Notes under the pieces: model-generated
Databases searched by the model: none
Told to the model about the DNA's origin: nothing
The model's input: only the letters and a program-made list of their open reading frames with translations
In this document: positions 1 to 6,372 of the stretch, piece after piece
Layout of the letters: every line of letters begins with the position of its first letter
How positions within the stretch are numbered: the first letter of the stretch is position 1
Translations under genes and position numbers: made by a program
Assembly (NCBI GenBank): GCA_964368875.1
Contig: CAYJDG010000029.1
Coordinates: 1 to 26,516 of the forward strand
Direction: 5' to 3'
Length of the DNA: 26,516 bases
DNA from: CAYJDG01 sp964368875
Lineage (GTDB): Bacteria; Pseudomonadota; Alphaproteobacteria; Micavibrionales; Micavibrionaceae

Positions 1-109
1 ACTTAAATTGCGTCAAATATGAGCCAGACGACATAAAAGTTTTGCACTGCAAGATAAACGCACTGAAAATGGAAAAGGTTCAGAATTTTACATATCTTAG
101 AAGCAGCTC

Positions 110-505
110 TTAGCCCGCTTTATGGCGCAGGGTGCGTTCGCGCCACCAGAGAAATAGAGTGATCAGAATGATGACGCCCAGCACGATCATCGCTGCGAGA
201 TCGATCAGGTCAGGGTTGAAATGTAATCCGACTTTCTGCAGCAGATAATCGATATAGGACGATGGGATGTCTTTTTCGCCGCGCAGGCGTTTGATCTGCC
301 AATGCCAGTCCGTCACCGGGCAATAGCCCAATTTCTTATGCATCAGGAAAGCAACCGCCGTCCAGCAGACCACTGTGATGCCGACCACCCAGCGGTGCAA
401 GCGGCGGGTCCGGTAGGACATCCAGCCAGTCAGCAGCATAATGACAATGGCAAAGTGAAAAATATTGAGCGCGTGATCCGCAAGCAGGAGCTGGAACCCC
501 GTCAT
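110..505 (-). CDS. Small integral membrane protein, DUF2784-like
   Basis: A 131-residue protein with about three hydrophobic segments (near residues 7-28, 38-55 and 101-122) and a polar middle containing GYCPVTDWHWQ. A conserved Cys-Pro followed by an amphipathic stretch and a last membrane helix resembles the DUF2784 family, whose function is unknown; that match is from memory and is moderate. I place the start at the ATG four bases after the rimO stop, with a short AAGG just upstream. An in-frame ATG ten codons earlier would overlap rimO and adds a polar tail that does not look like part of the first helix. The spacing suggests it is co-transcribed with rimO. The 109 bases downstream of it hold nothing I recognise. 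Confidence 0.75.
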   Translation of the reverse strand: MTGFQLLLADHALNIFHFAIVIMLLTGWMSYRTRRLHRWVVGITVVCWTAVAFLMHKKLGYCPVTDWHWQIKRLRGEKDIPSSYIDYLLQKVGLHFNPDLIDLAAMIVLGVIILITLFLWWRERTLRHKAG

Positions 506-509
506 GGCC

Positions 510-1862
510 TTAAGCTGCCTGCACCGGTACGCCATATAGATCGTAGTCGTCGGCGTCTTCGATCTTGACCTGAATGATATCGCCGACCTTCACGCCCTTG
601 GCGTCACGGATCAGCACGGCACCGTCGATCTCGGGGGCGTCGCCCTGCGAGCGGCCATCTGCGCCGCCTTCATCATCGATCTCGTCGATGATCACTGGCA
701 GGGTGCGGCCGATCTTGGCCTGCTGGCGCACTTCGGAGACCTGACGCTGCACTTCCATGAAGCGTTCCCAGCGTTCCTGTTTGACCTCTTCCGGCACATG
801 GTTTTCGAGGCCGTTGGAGACAGCGCCCTGGACAGGCTCATACTTAAAGCAACCGGCGCGGTCGATGCCCGCCTCTTGCAACCACTCCAGCATGAATTCG
901 AAATCGTCTTCGGTTTCGCCGGGGAAGCCGACGATAAACGAGGAGCGCACGGTAAGATCCGGGCAGACCTTTCGCCAGTTCTGGATGCGCTCAAGCGTCT
1001 TTTCCTGATGCGCGGGGCGTTTCATAGCTTTCAACACGTTCGGGCTGGCATGCTGGAACGGGATATCGAGATACGGGAGGATTTTCCCCTGCGCCATCAA
1101 TTCAATCGCCTGATCGACATGCGGATACGGATACACGTAATGCAGACGGACCCAGATGCCGAGTTCGCCAAGGGCTTCGCAGAGATCATAGAATTTCGTT
1201 TTGCGCCGCTGGCCACGCCATGGGTATTCGGCGTATTTGGTGTCGATGCCATAGGCCGAGGTATCTTGTGAAATGACCAGGAGTTCTTTCACGCCAGCCT
1301 TAACCAGTTTTTCGGCTTCGAACAGAACATGATGGATTGGGCGGCTAACGAGGTCACCGCGCAATTTGGGGATGATACAGAACGTGCAGCGATTGTTGCA
1401 GCCTTCGGAAATCTTCAGATACGCGTAATGGCGCGGGGTCAGCTTCAGGCCTTCCGGCGGCACCAGGTCGATAAACGGATCGTGCACAGGTTTGACGACG
1501 TCATGCACGGCGTTGACCACATCTTCATATTGATGCGGGCCGGTGACGGCCATGATGTTCGGATATTTAGAAAGAATCTGTTCAGGCTCCGCGCCCATGC
1601 AGCCGGTCACGATGACCTTACCGTTTTCTTTCATCGCCTTGCCGATGGCGGCGAGGGATTCTTCTTTGGCAGAGTCGAGGAAGCCGCACGTGTTGACGAT
1701 AACGACATCGGTGCCGTCATGCTTGTCGGAGAACTGATAGCCCTCGGACCGCAGCTGGGTCATGATACGTTCAGAGTCGACCAGCGCCTTCGGGCAGCCG
1801 AGCGAGACCACGCCGATCTTCGGCGAGGTCAGTTTTTTTCCGGTGGCGGAGGCGTCTTGCAT
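510..1862 (-). CDS. rimO: Ribosomal protein S12 methylthiotransferase RimO
   Basis: Radical SAM enzyme that adds a methylthio group to the conserved aspartate of ribosomal protein uS12. At 450 residues it has the full family layout. The N-terminal domain carries three cysteines for the auxiliary cluster (C23 in SLGCPKALVDSE, C59 in NTCGF, C88 in TGCMG). The radical SAM domain carries CNNRCTFC (C155, C159, C162) for the SAM-binding 4Fe-4S cluster. A C-terminal TRAM domain covers about the last 65 residues. The SLGCPKALVDSE motif separates RimO from the tRNA enzyme MiaB. There is no Shine-Dalgarno sequence before the ATG. Instead a promoter with ideal spacing places the transcription start on the ATG itself, so the mRNA is probably leaderless. 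Confidence 0.97.
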   Translation of the reverse strand: MQDASATGKKLTSPKIGVVSLGCPKALVDSERIMTQLRSEGYQFSDKHDGTDVVIVNTCGFLDSAKEESLAAIGKAMKENGKVIVTGCMGAEPEQILSKYPNIMAVTGPHQYEDVVNAVHDVVKPVHDPFIDLVPPEGLKLTPRHYAYLKISEGCNNRCTFCIIPKLRGDLVSRPIHHVLFEAEKLVKAGVKELLVISQDTSAYGIDTKYAEYPWRGQRRKTKFYDLCEALGELGIWVRLHYVYPYPHVDQAIELMAQGKILPYLDIPFQHASPNVLKAMKRPAHQEKTLERIQNWRKVCPDLTVRSSFIVGFPGETEDDFEFMLEWLQEAGIDRAGCFKYEPVQGAVSNGLENHVPEEVKQERWERFMEVQRQVSEVRQQAKIGRTLPVIIDEIDDEGGADGRSQGDAPEIDGAVLIRDAKGVKVGDIIQVKIEDADDYDLYGVPVQAA

Positions 1863-1868
1863 GCGCGG

Positions 1869-1897
1869 GTTATAGGGTCTTTAGGGGGCTTTTGCAA
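1869..1897 (-). promoter_or_regulatory. Sigma-70-type promoter of rimO, predicted leaderless
   Basis: On the minus strand a -35 hexamer TTGCAA (1897-1892) and a -10 hexamer TATAAC (1874-1869) are separated by exactly 17 bases. Six bases lie between the -10 box and the rimO ATG, so the expected transcription start is the A of the ATG. The absence of any purine-rich ribosome binding site in those six bases fits a leaderless message. This is inferred from consensus matches only. Confidence 0.6.
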
Positions 1898-1940
1898 ATT
1901 TTTGTTGCCGCGCCGCAATATTTCATGGTTTCCTGATTGC

Positions 1941-2072
1941 ATGATGATTCAGTCCTTCACAGCCAACGCACAGATTATGTCGCTCCCTCATGGGCGCGGC
2001 GCGCAGGGTAACGGTCTCAAAACCGCGACCGTGGGCAATTTCGCGTCCTATGAACCCCGCTTGAAGGGCTGA
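1941..2072 (+). CDS. Possible 43-residue leader ORF upstream of the GNAT gene
   Basis: An ATG-started frame of 43 codons ends in TGA inside the structured leader of the GNAT/MFS pair. The stop codon overlaps the 3' arm of the first long helix (2072-2078), and a strong hairpin follows at 2079-2111. That is the geometry of a translated leader controlling RNA folding. No clear ribosome binding site precedes the ATG, the peptide shows no run of a single amino acid, and I recognise no homologue. It may simply be a chance frame in a structured, GC-rich RNA. Confidence 0.22.
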   Translation: MMIQSFTANAQIMSLPHGRGAQGNGLKTATVGNFASYEPRLKG

Positions 2073-2111
2073 CCCTGCCATCAGCCCGCCCGCTTTAGCG
2101 GAAGGCTGATG
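2003..2111 (+). promoter_or_regulatory. Structured leader RNA upstream of GNAT/MFS genes (unidentified)
   Basis: Several perfect helices pack into about 110 bases. GCAGGGT (2003-2009) pairs with ACCCTGC (2072-2078) and encloses a hairpin ACGGTC/GACCGT (2011-2016 with 2027-2032). Directly abutting is a long hairpin with arms CATCAGCC (2079-2086) and GGCTGATG (2104-2111) and an inner CCGC-TTTA-GCGG. Nearer the gene, CGGTT/AACCG (2155-2166) sits one base before the AAGGAG ribosome binding site. I tried to match it to riboswitch consensus motifs I know (TPP, cobalamin, SAM-II, glycine, guanidine, manganese) and none fits. The long hairpin is followed by ATCCTCTCTC rather than a T run, so it is not a standard terminator. 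Confidence 0.45.
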
Positions 2112-2180
2112 ATCCTCTCTCAAATCCCGTATTTTTGATGGCCCGTCTGCCTTCCGGTTTTAACCGTAAGGAGACCTGTT

Positions 2181-2699
2181 ATGAGCCACGACCTATCCAC
2201 TATTACCCTCCGCCCATTCCGCAGCGATGAATGGGAGGCTATCCGCACCATCCGGCTTGAGGCGCTGAAAAGTGACGAAGGTGTGTTCCTGCCGTCCTAC
2301 GCGGAGGGTCTTGCCATGCCCGAGTCATATTGGCGCGATCTCGCAGCCCAAGTGAACAGCTGTCTGTTCGGTCTGTATGACGCAGATCGCCTGATTGGCC
2401 TGAGCTCGGTTTTCACGGACCGCGATGATCCGTCCGGTAAAACCGCCAAGCTCGCGATGAGTTACATCAACCGCGCGTACCGGGGACGCAAACTTTCGCG
2501 TCTTTATTACGAGGCACGGATCGCATGGGCACGTTCGCGCGGCTTTGAGCGCATCGTCGTCGGCCATCGCGAAGGCAACGAAGCGTCGCGGCGGGCCAAT
2601 CAGGCTTTCGGCTTCCGTTATTTCGAGAGCGAGGAAATCACCTTCGGCGGCGTGCGCGCGCTCGACCACCGCTATGAACTTTTTTTGAAAGACACATAA
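2181..2699 (+). CDS. GNAT family N-acetyltransferase
   Basis: A 172-residue single-domain GNAT protein that would transfer an acetyl group from acetyl-CoA to an amine. The acceptor cannot be told from sequence. The N-terminal strand ITLRPFRSDEWEAIRTIRLEAL is typical, and the acetyl-CoA site lies around residues 98-110 (INRAYRGRKLSRLYYEA), a degenerate form of the R/Q-x-x-G-x-G/A loop. The segment NEASRRANQAFGFRYFE near residues 140-155 is the usual last helix and strand. A strong ribosome binding site AAGGAG lies 7 bases before the ATG. The next gene, an MFS exporter, starts 2 bases after the stop, so the pair is almost certainly one transcript, possibly for modifying and exporting the same small molecule. 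Confidence 0.9.
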   Translation: MSHDLSTITLRPFRSDEWEAIRTIRLEALKSDEGVFLPSYAEGLAMPESYWRDLAAQVNSCLFGLYDADRLIGLSSVFTDRDDPSGKTAKLAMSYINRAYRGRKLSRLYYEARIAWARSRGFERIVVGHREGNEASRRANQAFGFRYFESEEITFGGVRALDHRYELFLKDT

Positions 2700-2701
2700 A
2701 A

Positions 2702-3883
2702 ATGCAACGTAACTTAATTCTGATCAATATTTACACCTACCTCATCAATCTGGTGTTCCTGCTGCCTGTGCTTGTTCCGTTTTACCGGGACGAGATCGGG
2801 CTGAGCTTTCATCAGTTTTTGATCGGCGAAACCGTTTTCGCCGCCGTCGTGATCCTGTGTGAAGTTCCGACCGGCTGGCTGGCAGATATCTGGGGTCGCA
2901 AGATGACAATTCTGGCGGCGAGCATTACCGCTTTGATTGGGTATGCCTGTATCGGTTTTGCGGAAACTTTTCTGCACACCGTAATCGGGCAGGGAATCAT
3001 TGGCTTGGCCGTTTCGCTGCAGTCAGGCACGCTCAACGCGCTGCTCTACGACACACTGCTCGCCTGTGGGCGGGCGCAGGAATGCCGGAAACGCGAAGGT
3101 TTGCGTCACGGGATCAACCTCTATGCGGTTGCAAGTGGCTCGGTCATCGGCGGCGTTACCTATCAGATCGATCATTTCCTGCCGGTCTGGCTGGAGCTGG
3201 GCGCGCTTGCCCTCGCCTTCATCGTCGGGTTGTTCCTGATCGAGCCGCCGCGCGCAACAAAGGCGGTTGAGAAGAACCCGTTTCATGATGTCGTCGAAAC
3301 GGTGAACTTCGCCTTGCGTAGCAACCGCGAGATCGGTGTCTTGGTTATCATGGCGGCGTTGATCTTCTCGACAACCAAGCTGTTTCTGTGGGCGCAGCAG
3401 CCTTATTACGAGGCGTTGCACATTCCTGAGGGCGTCTATGGCTTCATTCTCGCTGGCGCAATGCTGTGTGCGGGGATGGCCGGACATTTCGGTCACGGGA
3501 TTTTGCCACGACGCAGCGGCACGCAAATCATGACGATCTTATTTCTGATCGTCGTCGGCATTTGCCTGCTGGGCGGGGTTGCCATGACTTATGGCGGCTT
3601 CGCCGTCATGCTGATCGGTCCGTCGCTGTGGGGCTTTGGGTGGCCACGGTTGCAGGAAACCATCAACCATGCGGTGGGATCGGAGCGGCGCGCGACAATT
3701 CTATCGAGCGCCAACCTGATCATCGCGCTGGCCTTCATCCCGTTCAGCCTGATTCTAGGCTGGGTGGAGGACCTGCACGGGATCGCCATGGCTTTGCTGG
3801 TTCAGGCTGGCATTATTATGCTGCTGGGTGGTCTCTTTGCTGGCTGGCTACAGATCAGGAAAGTGTCAGCAGGTACTCGATAG
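2702..3883 (+). CDS. MFS transporter, 12 predicted membrane helices
   Basis: A 393-residue major facilitator superfamily permease, the normal length for a 12-helix member. The loop between helices 2 and 3 carries GWLADIWGRKMTI (about residues 58-70), the MFS motif A with its Asp and Arg-Lys pair. Most of the rest is hydrophobic helix with a longer polar loop near residues 180-200, between the two halves. The substrate is unknown; drug or amino-acid export are both plausible given the acetyltransferase immediately upstream. There is no good ribosome binding site, so translation is probably coupled to the GNAT gene two bases earlier. Its last 29 bases overlap the end of the convergent SseB-domain gene, and I see no terminator between them. 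Confidence 0.9.
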   Translation: MQRNLILINIYTYLINLVFLLPVLVPFYRDEIGLSFHQFLIGETVFAAVVILCEVPTGWLADIWGRKMTILAASITALIGYACIGFAETFLHTVIGQGIIGLAVSLQSGTLNALLYDTLLACGRAQECRKREGLRHGINLYAVASGSVIGGVTYQIDHFLPVWLELGALALAFIVGLFLIEPPRATKAVEKNPFHDVVETVNFALRSNREIGVLVIMAALIFSTTKLFLWAQQPYYEALHIPEGVYGFILAGAMLCAGMAGHFGHGILPRRSGTQIMTILFLIVVGICLLGGVAMTYGGFAVMLIGPSLWGFGWPRLQETINHAVGSERRATILSSANLIIALAFIPFSLILGWVEDLHGIAMALLVQAGIIMLLGGLFAGWLQIRKVSAGTR

Positions 3884-4238
3884 CCTCTTCATCGAGCTGC
3901 ACGGACGCGTCGTTGGCCGGATTGATAATGATCATGCTGTCTTTCAGTAACTCGATCAGCGCCTGACCGGGCAGCACCGTATAGGCGGCCTCATCGGGAA
4001 CGGTATCCTGCAACTCGTCGAGCGAGGTGAAGACGGGGATAAACAGCGAGCCGTCGTCCAGTTCGTGCTGGACGATGGCGAGCTCATCCCCCTCTTCACT
4101 TTCCCATTCGCCTTCGTCCTCGGGCGAGGCATCGCTGAGGATAAACAATTCAGCCTTGAGCAATTCCTTGAAGAACGCATCGCGTTTATCGGGGTTTTCA
4201 GAGGCGTCCTGCATAAGTTTTTCGAGGGCGTTGGGCAT
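3855..4238 (-). CDS. SseB N-terminal domain protein
   Basis: A 127-residue acidic protein matching the SseB N-terminal domain: an early amphipathic helix, strands with LAIVQHELDDGSLFIPVFTSLDELQ, and a closing IIINPANDASVQLDEEAIEYL. E. coli SseB was named for enhanced serine sensitivity; the molecular role of the family is not settled. Two in-frame ATGs are possible (4244 and 4238). I chose 4238 because AGAAAG is 7 bases upstream of it but only one base from the earlier ATG. The gene follows xth with 11 bases between. Its 3' end overlaps the convergent MFS gene by 29 bases. Confidence 0.82.
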   Translation of the reverse strand: MPNALEKLMQDASENPDKRDAFFKELLKAELFILSDASPEDEGEWESEEGDELAIVQHELDDGSLFIPVFTSLDELQDTVPDEAAYTVLPGQALIELLKDSMIIINPANDASVQLDEEAIEYLLTLS

Positions 4239-4249
4239 GATCATTCTTT

Positions 4250-5041
4250 CTAGAGTTTGAGTTCCAGCAGCACGGGAACGTGATCGCTGGTTTTGTCCCA
4301 GTCGCGCGCGTCGACAAGGATCTGGTGTTTTTTAATATTTTCGACAAGGGGCGGCGTGACCCAGATATGGTCGAGACGGCGGCCCCGGTTGGATTTGCGC
4401 CAGTCCTGATTGCGGTAGGACCACCACGTGTAGAGTTTTTCGTCCTCAGGGACGAAATGGCGGATCGCGTCATACCAGTTCAGGGATTTTTGGAACGCAG
4501 TCAGCTTTTCGACTTCAATTGGCGTATGCGAGACGACATCGAGCAGTTGTTTATGCGACCAGACATCATGCTCGAGCGGCGCTATATTGAAATCGCCAAC
4601 AACCATCAATGGTTTCTTCTTGGTGTAATGCTCCGGGAACCACGCAGTGAGTTCATCGACGAAATCGAGTTTATGTGCGAATTTGATGTTCGCCTTGCGA
4701 TCCGGGATATCGCCGCCCGCCGGGATATAAAGGTTATGCAGTTCGAACTGCGGAAACTTGACCGCGATATGGCGGCAGTCCTCACGCTTCACGCGGTGGT
4801 GGATTTTCGGAACGCTGAACGGCACCTTCGAGAGAATGGCAACGCCGTTATAGCCCTTCATGCCATGGATATGGCGGTGTTTGAAACCGAGATTTTCAAA
4901 AACCTCATGCGGGAAATGCTCATCCGGCGTTTTGGTTTCCTGCAGACAAATCACATCCGGTTTCATCGTCCGGATTAGCTCCGCCATCAGGAGGGGCGCG
5001 CGCAGACGGACGGAGTTGATATTCCAGGTAAGAATTTTCAT
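4250..5041 (-). CDS. xth: Exodeoxyribonuclease III (AP endonuclease)
   Basis: DNA repair enzyme that cleaves at abasic sites and removes 3' blocking groups, acting in the cytoplasm in base excision repair. At 263 residues it is the standard length for the ExoIII/APE1 family. Active-site residues are visible: N7 in TWNINSVR, E35 in LQETK (metal binding), Y105 in LYIPAGG, D150 and N152 in GDFNIAP, D224 in RLDHIW, and the D253-H254 pair in SDHVPV. The start is the first ATG, two bases after the stop of the preceding membrane protein gene, so it is read in the same transcript as dnaX and ybaB. Ribosome binding is probably helped by GAGA in the upstream gene. Confidence 0.95.
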   Translation of the reverse strand: MKILTWNINSVRLRAPLLMAELIRTMKPDVICLQETKTPDEHFPHEVFENLGFKHRHIHGMKGYNGVAILSKVPFSVPKIHHRVKREDCRHIAVKFPQFELHNLYIPAGGDIPDRKANIKFAHKLDFVDELTAWFPEHYTKKKPLMVVGDFNIAPLEHDVWSHKQLLDVVSHTPIEVEKLTAFQKSLNWYDAIRHFVPEDEKLYTWWSYRNQDWRKSNRGRRLDHIWVTPPLVENIKKHQILVDARDWDKTSDHVPVLLELKL

Positions 5042-5043
5042 TT

Positions 5044-5358
5044 TTATCTCACCACGAAACTCATGATAAAGCTGCCGACTGTCACAAGGAGCGCGCCGCC
5101 GCAGGCGAGTATCATGGTGCGCTTAGGCAGCTGAAGATGAAAACCGATCCCACAGAGTACGATCAGGCCAAGCCCGATAAACCCTGCACCTGTAAATCTT
5201 GCTGCTGCGTCATGCAGTTCATACGGACCGCTATAGCGGGCGGTTGAGGCGTAAATACCAGTGACAACCGCCACCAGACCGCGCCCCATCAGCAAAAGCG
5301 ATAAGAACCCAAGAATACCGATCACAGTCCAATCTGACTTTTTGAGATCTTTTTTCAT
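5044..5358 (-). CDS. Small membrane protein, unknown
   Basis: I do not recognise this 104-residue protein. It has a charged start (MKKDLKKSDW) followed by three hydrophobic segments near residues 11-35, 55-75 and 82-102, the last with glycines and serines. I place the start at the ATG overlapping the racemase stop as ATGA (4-base overlap), typical of translational coupling. A start ten codons earlier would add a Cys/Gly-rich tail read inside the racemase gene and is unlikely. It sits between a racemase gene and xth in a compact transcript, which says nothing clear about its role. Confidence 0.72.
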   Translation of the reverse strand: MKKDLKKSDWTVIGILGFLSLLLMGRGLVAVVTGIYASTARYSGPYELHDAAARFTGAGFIGLGLIVLCGIGFHLQLPKRTMILACGGALLVTVGSFIMSFVVR

Positions 5359-6035
5359 GACAAGGCCGCCTCCACAGCAGCGCGACATTGCAAATAGGTG
5401 GGATTGAGAATTGGCAGGGTCGTGATTTGTTCGGTGACGACCAGCGGCAATTCGGTACAGGCGAGCACCACCGCATCATACTGAGGATAGCGCGCCAGCA
5501 GCTCCTTGAAGCGATCTGCATATAAAGCGGGATCGTCCCCGGCGGCGAGTTTCGGCTGCATGGTTTGAATGAGATCGCGGTCGGCCAGCCCCGGAACCTC
5601 AACCGTGAGGCCGAAGGTTTCGAGTTTGCGCGCATAGGCGCCATCTTCCATTGTGGTCTTGGTACCAAGCAGGAGAATGTTCTGATAGCCCTGCGTCTTG
5701 GCTTCTTTGCCTGTTTCCTCAACCATATGGATCAGCTGTACCGGGCCGAAATCGATGGAAAGCTCATCAAGGGCTTTATGCAGCGTATTGTTGCAGATCA
5801 GGAAAATATCTGGCTTCAGCGCCAGCGCCGCATGGATTTCTTTTTCCAGCAAGGGCGCGACCTTGCTCCAGTCGCGTCCGTAACAGGATTTGATGTCGTG
5901 ATAATCGATGCTTTTGAGAATGATCTGCGCCGAATGAAAGCCGCCGAGTTTTTCGCCAACCATGCGGTTGAGCGTTGCGTAATAATCAAGCGTGGACGGC
6001 CAGCTGGTGCCGCCAAGAAGGCCGATGGTCTTCAT
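5355..6035 (-). CDS. Aspartate/glutamate racemase family protein
   Basis: A 226-residue member of the PLP-independent Asp/Glu racemase superfamily, closest in feel to the YgeA/aspartate racemase branch. It starts with IGLLGGTSWPSTLDYY, the nucleophile loop of that branch. The two catalytic cysteines of the mirror-image halves are C81 (LICNNTLHKA) and C193 (LACTELPL), both flanked by Thr, so the enzyme should be active. Which amino acid it racemises cannot be read from sequence; aspartate or glutamate is most likely. The gene starts 4 bases after ybaB with AGG before the ATG, and its stop overlaps the next ATG. In many genomes recR occupies this place after dnaX-ybaB. Confidence 0.88.
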   Translation of the reverse strand: MKTIGLLGGTSWPSTLDYYATLNRMVGEKLGGFHSAQIILKSIDYHDIKSCYGRDWSKVAPLLEKEIHAALALKPDIFLICNNTLHKALDELSIDFGPVQLIHMVEETGKEAKTQGYQNILLLGTKTTMEDGAYARKLETFGLTVEVPGLADRDLIQTMQPKLAAGDDPALYADRFKELLARYPQYDAVVLACTELPLVVTEQITTLPILNPTYLQCRAAVEAALS

Positions 6036-6039
6036 TGAC

Positions 6040-6369
6040 CTAGAACGGCATTCCGCCGCCCCCGAGCATGCCGGGAGGAATGCCCATATCGTTCATGGCT
6101 TTTTGCGTGGCCTCGGCCATCGTCTGGTCGGCCTTGCTGCGCGCGTCGTTACAGGCGGCAAGCACCATATCTTCGAGCATCTCTTTATCGGCCAGTCCGG
6201 ATGGGTCGATGTCGATTTTTCTCATCACGCCTTTGCAGGTCATGGTGACTTTGACGAGCCCACCGCCAGCCGTGCCCTGCACTTCGATCTGGCCGGCTTC
6301 TTCTTGCAGCTCAGCCATTTTCTTCTGCATCTTTTGGGCTTTTTGCATCATCTGCTGCATGTTGAACAT
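6040..6369 (-). CDS. ybaB: YbaB/EbfC family nucleoid-associated protein
   Basis: A 109-residue DNA-binding protein of the YbaB/EbfC family, which forms dimers shaped like tweezers on DNA. Its coiled N-terminal helix is clear (MFNMQQMMQKAQKMQKKMAE, residues 1-20), followed by the conserved strand VQGTAGGGLVKVTMTCKG and IDIDPSGL. The tail is Gly/Met/Pro rich, as is usual. The gene starts 3 bases after the dnaX stop with GAGGA about 10 bases upstream, matching the widely conserved dnaX-ybaB pairing. No unusual features. Confidence 0.95.
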   Translation of the reverse strand: MFNMQQMMQKAQKMQKKMAELQEEAGQIEVQGTAGGGLVKVTMTCKGVMRKIDIDPSGLADKEMLEDMVLAACNDARSKADQTMAEATQKAMNDMGIPPGMLGGGGMPF

Positions 6370-6372
6370 GGT

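Noticed and set aside
798..1271. 157-codon plus-strand frame inside rimO
   Set aside because: Antisense shadow of a well-conserved gene in GC-rich DNA, with no ribosome binding site.
1329..2072. 247-codon plus-strand frame over the start of rimO
   Set aside because: Most of it is antisense to rimO, whose motifs are unambiguous; only its last 43 codons lie outside and are listed separately with low confidence.
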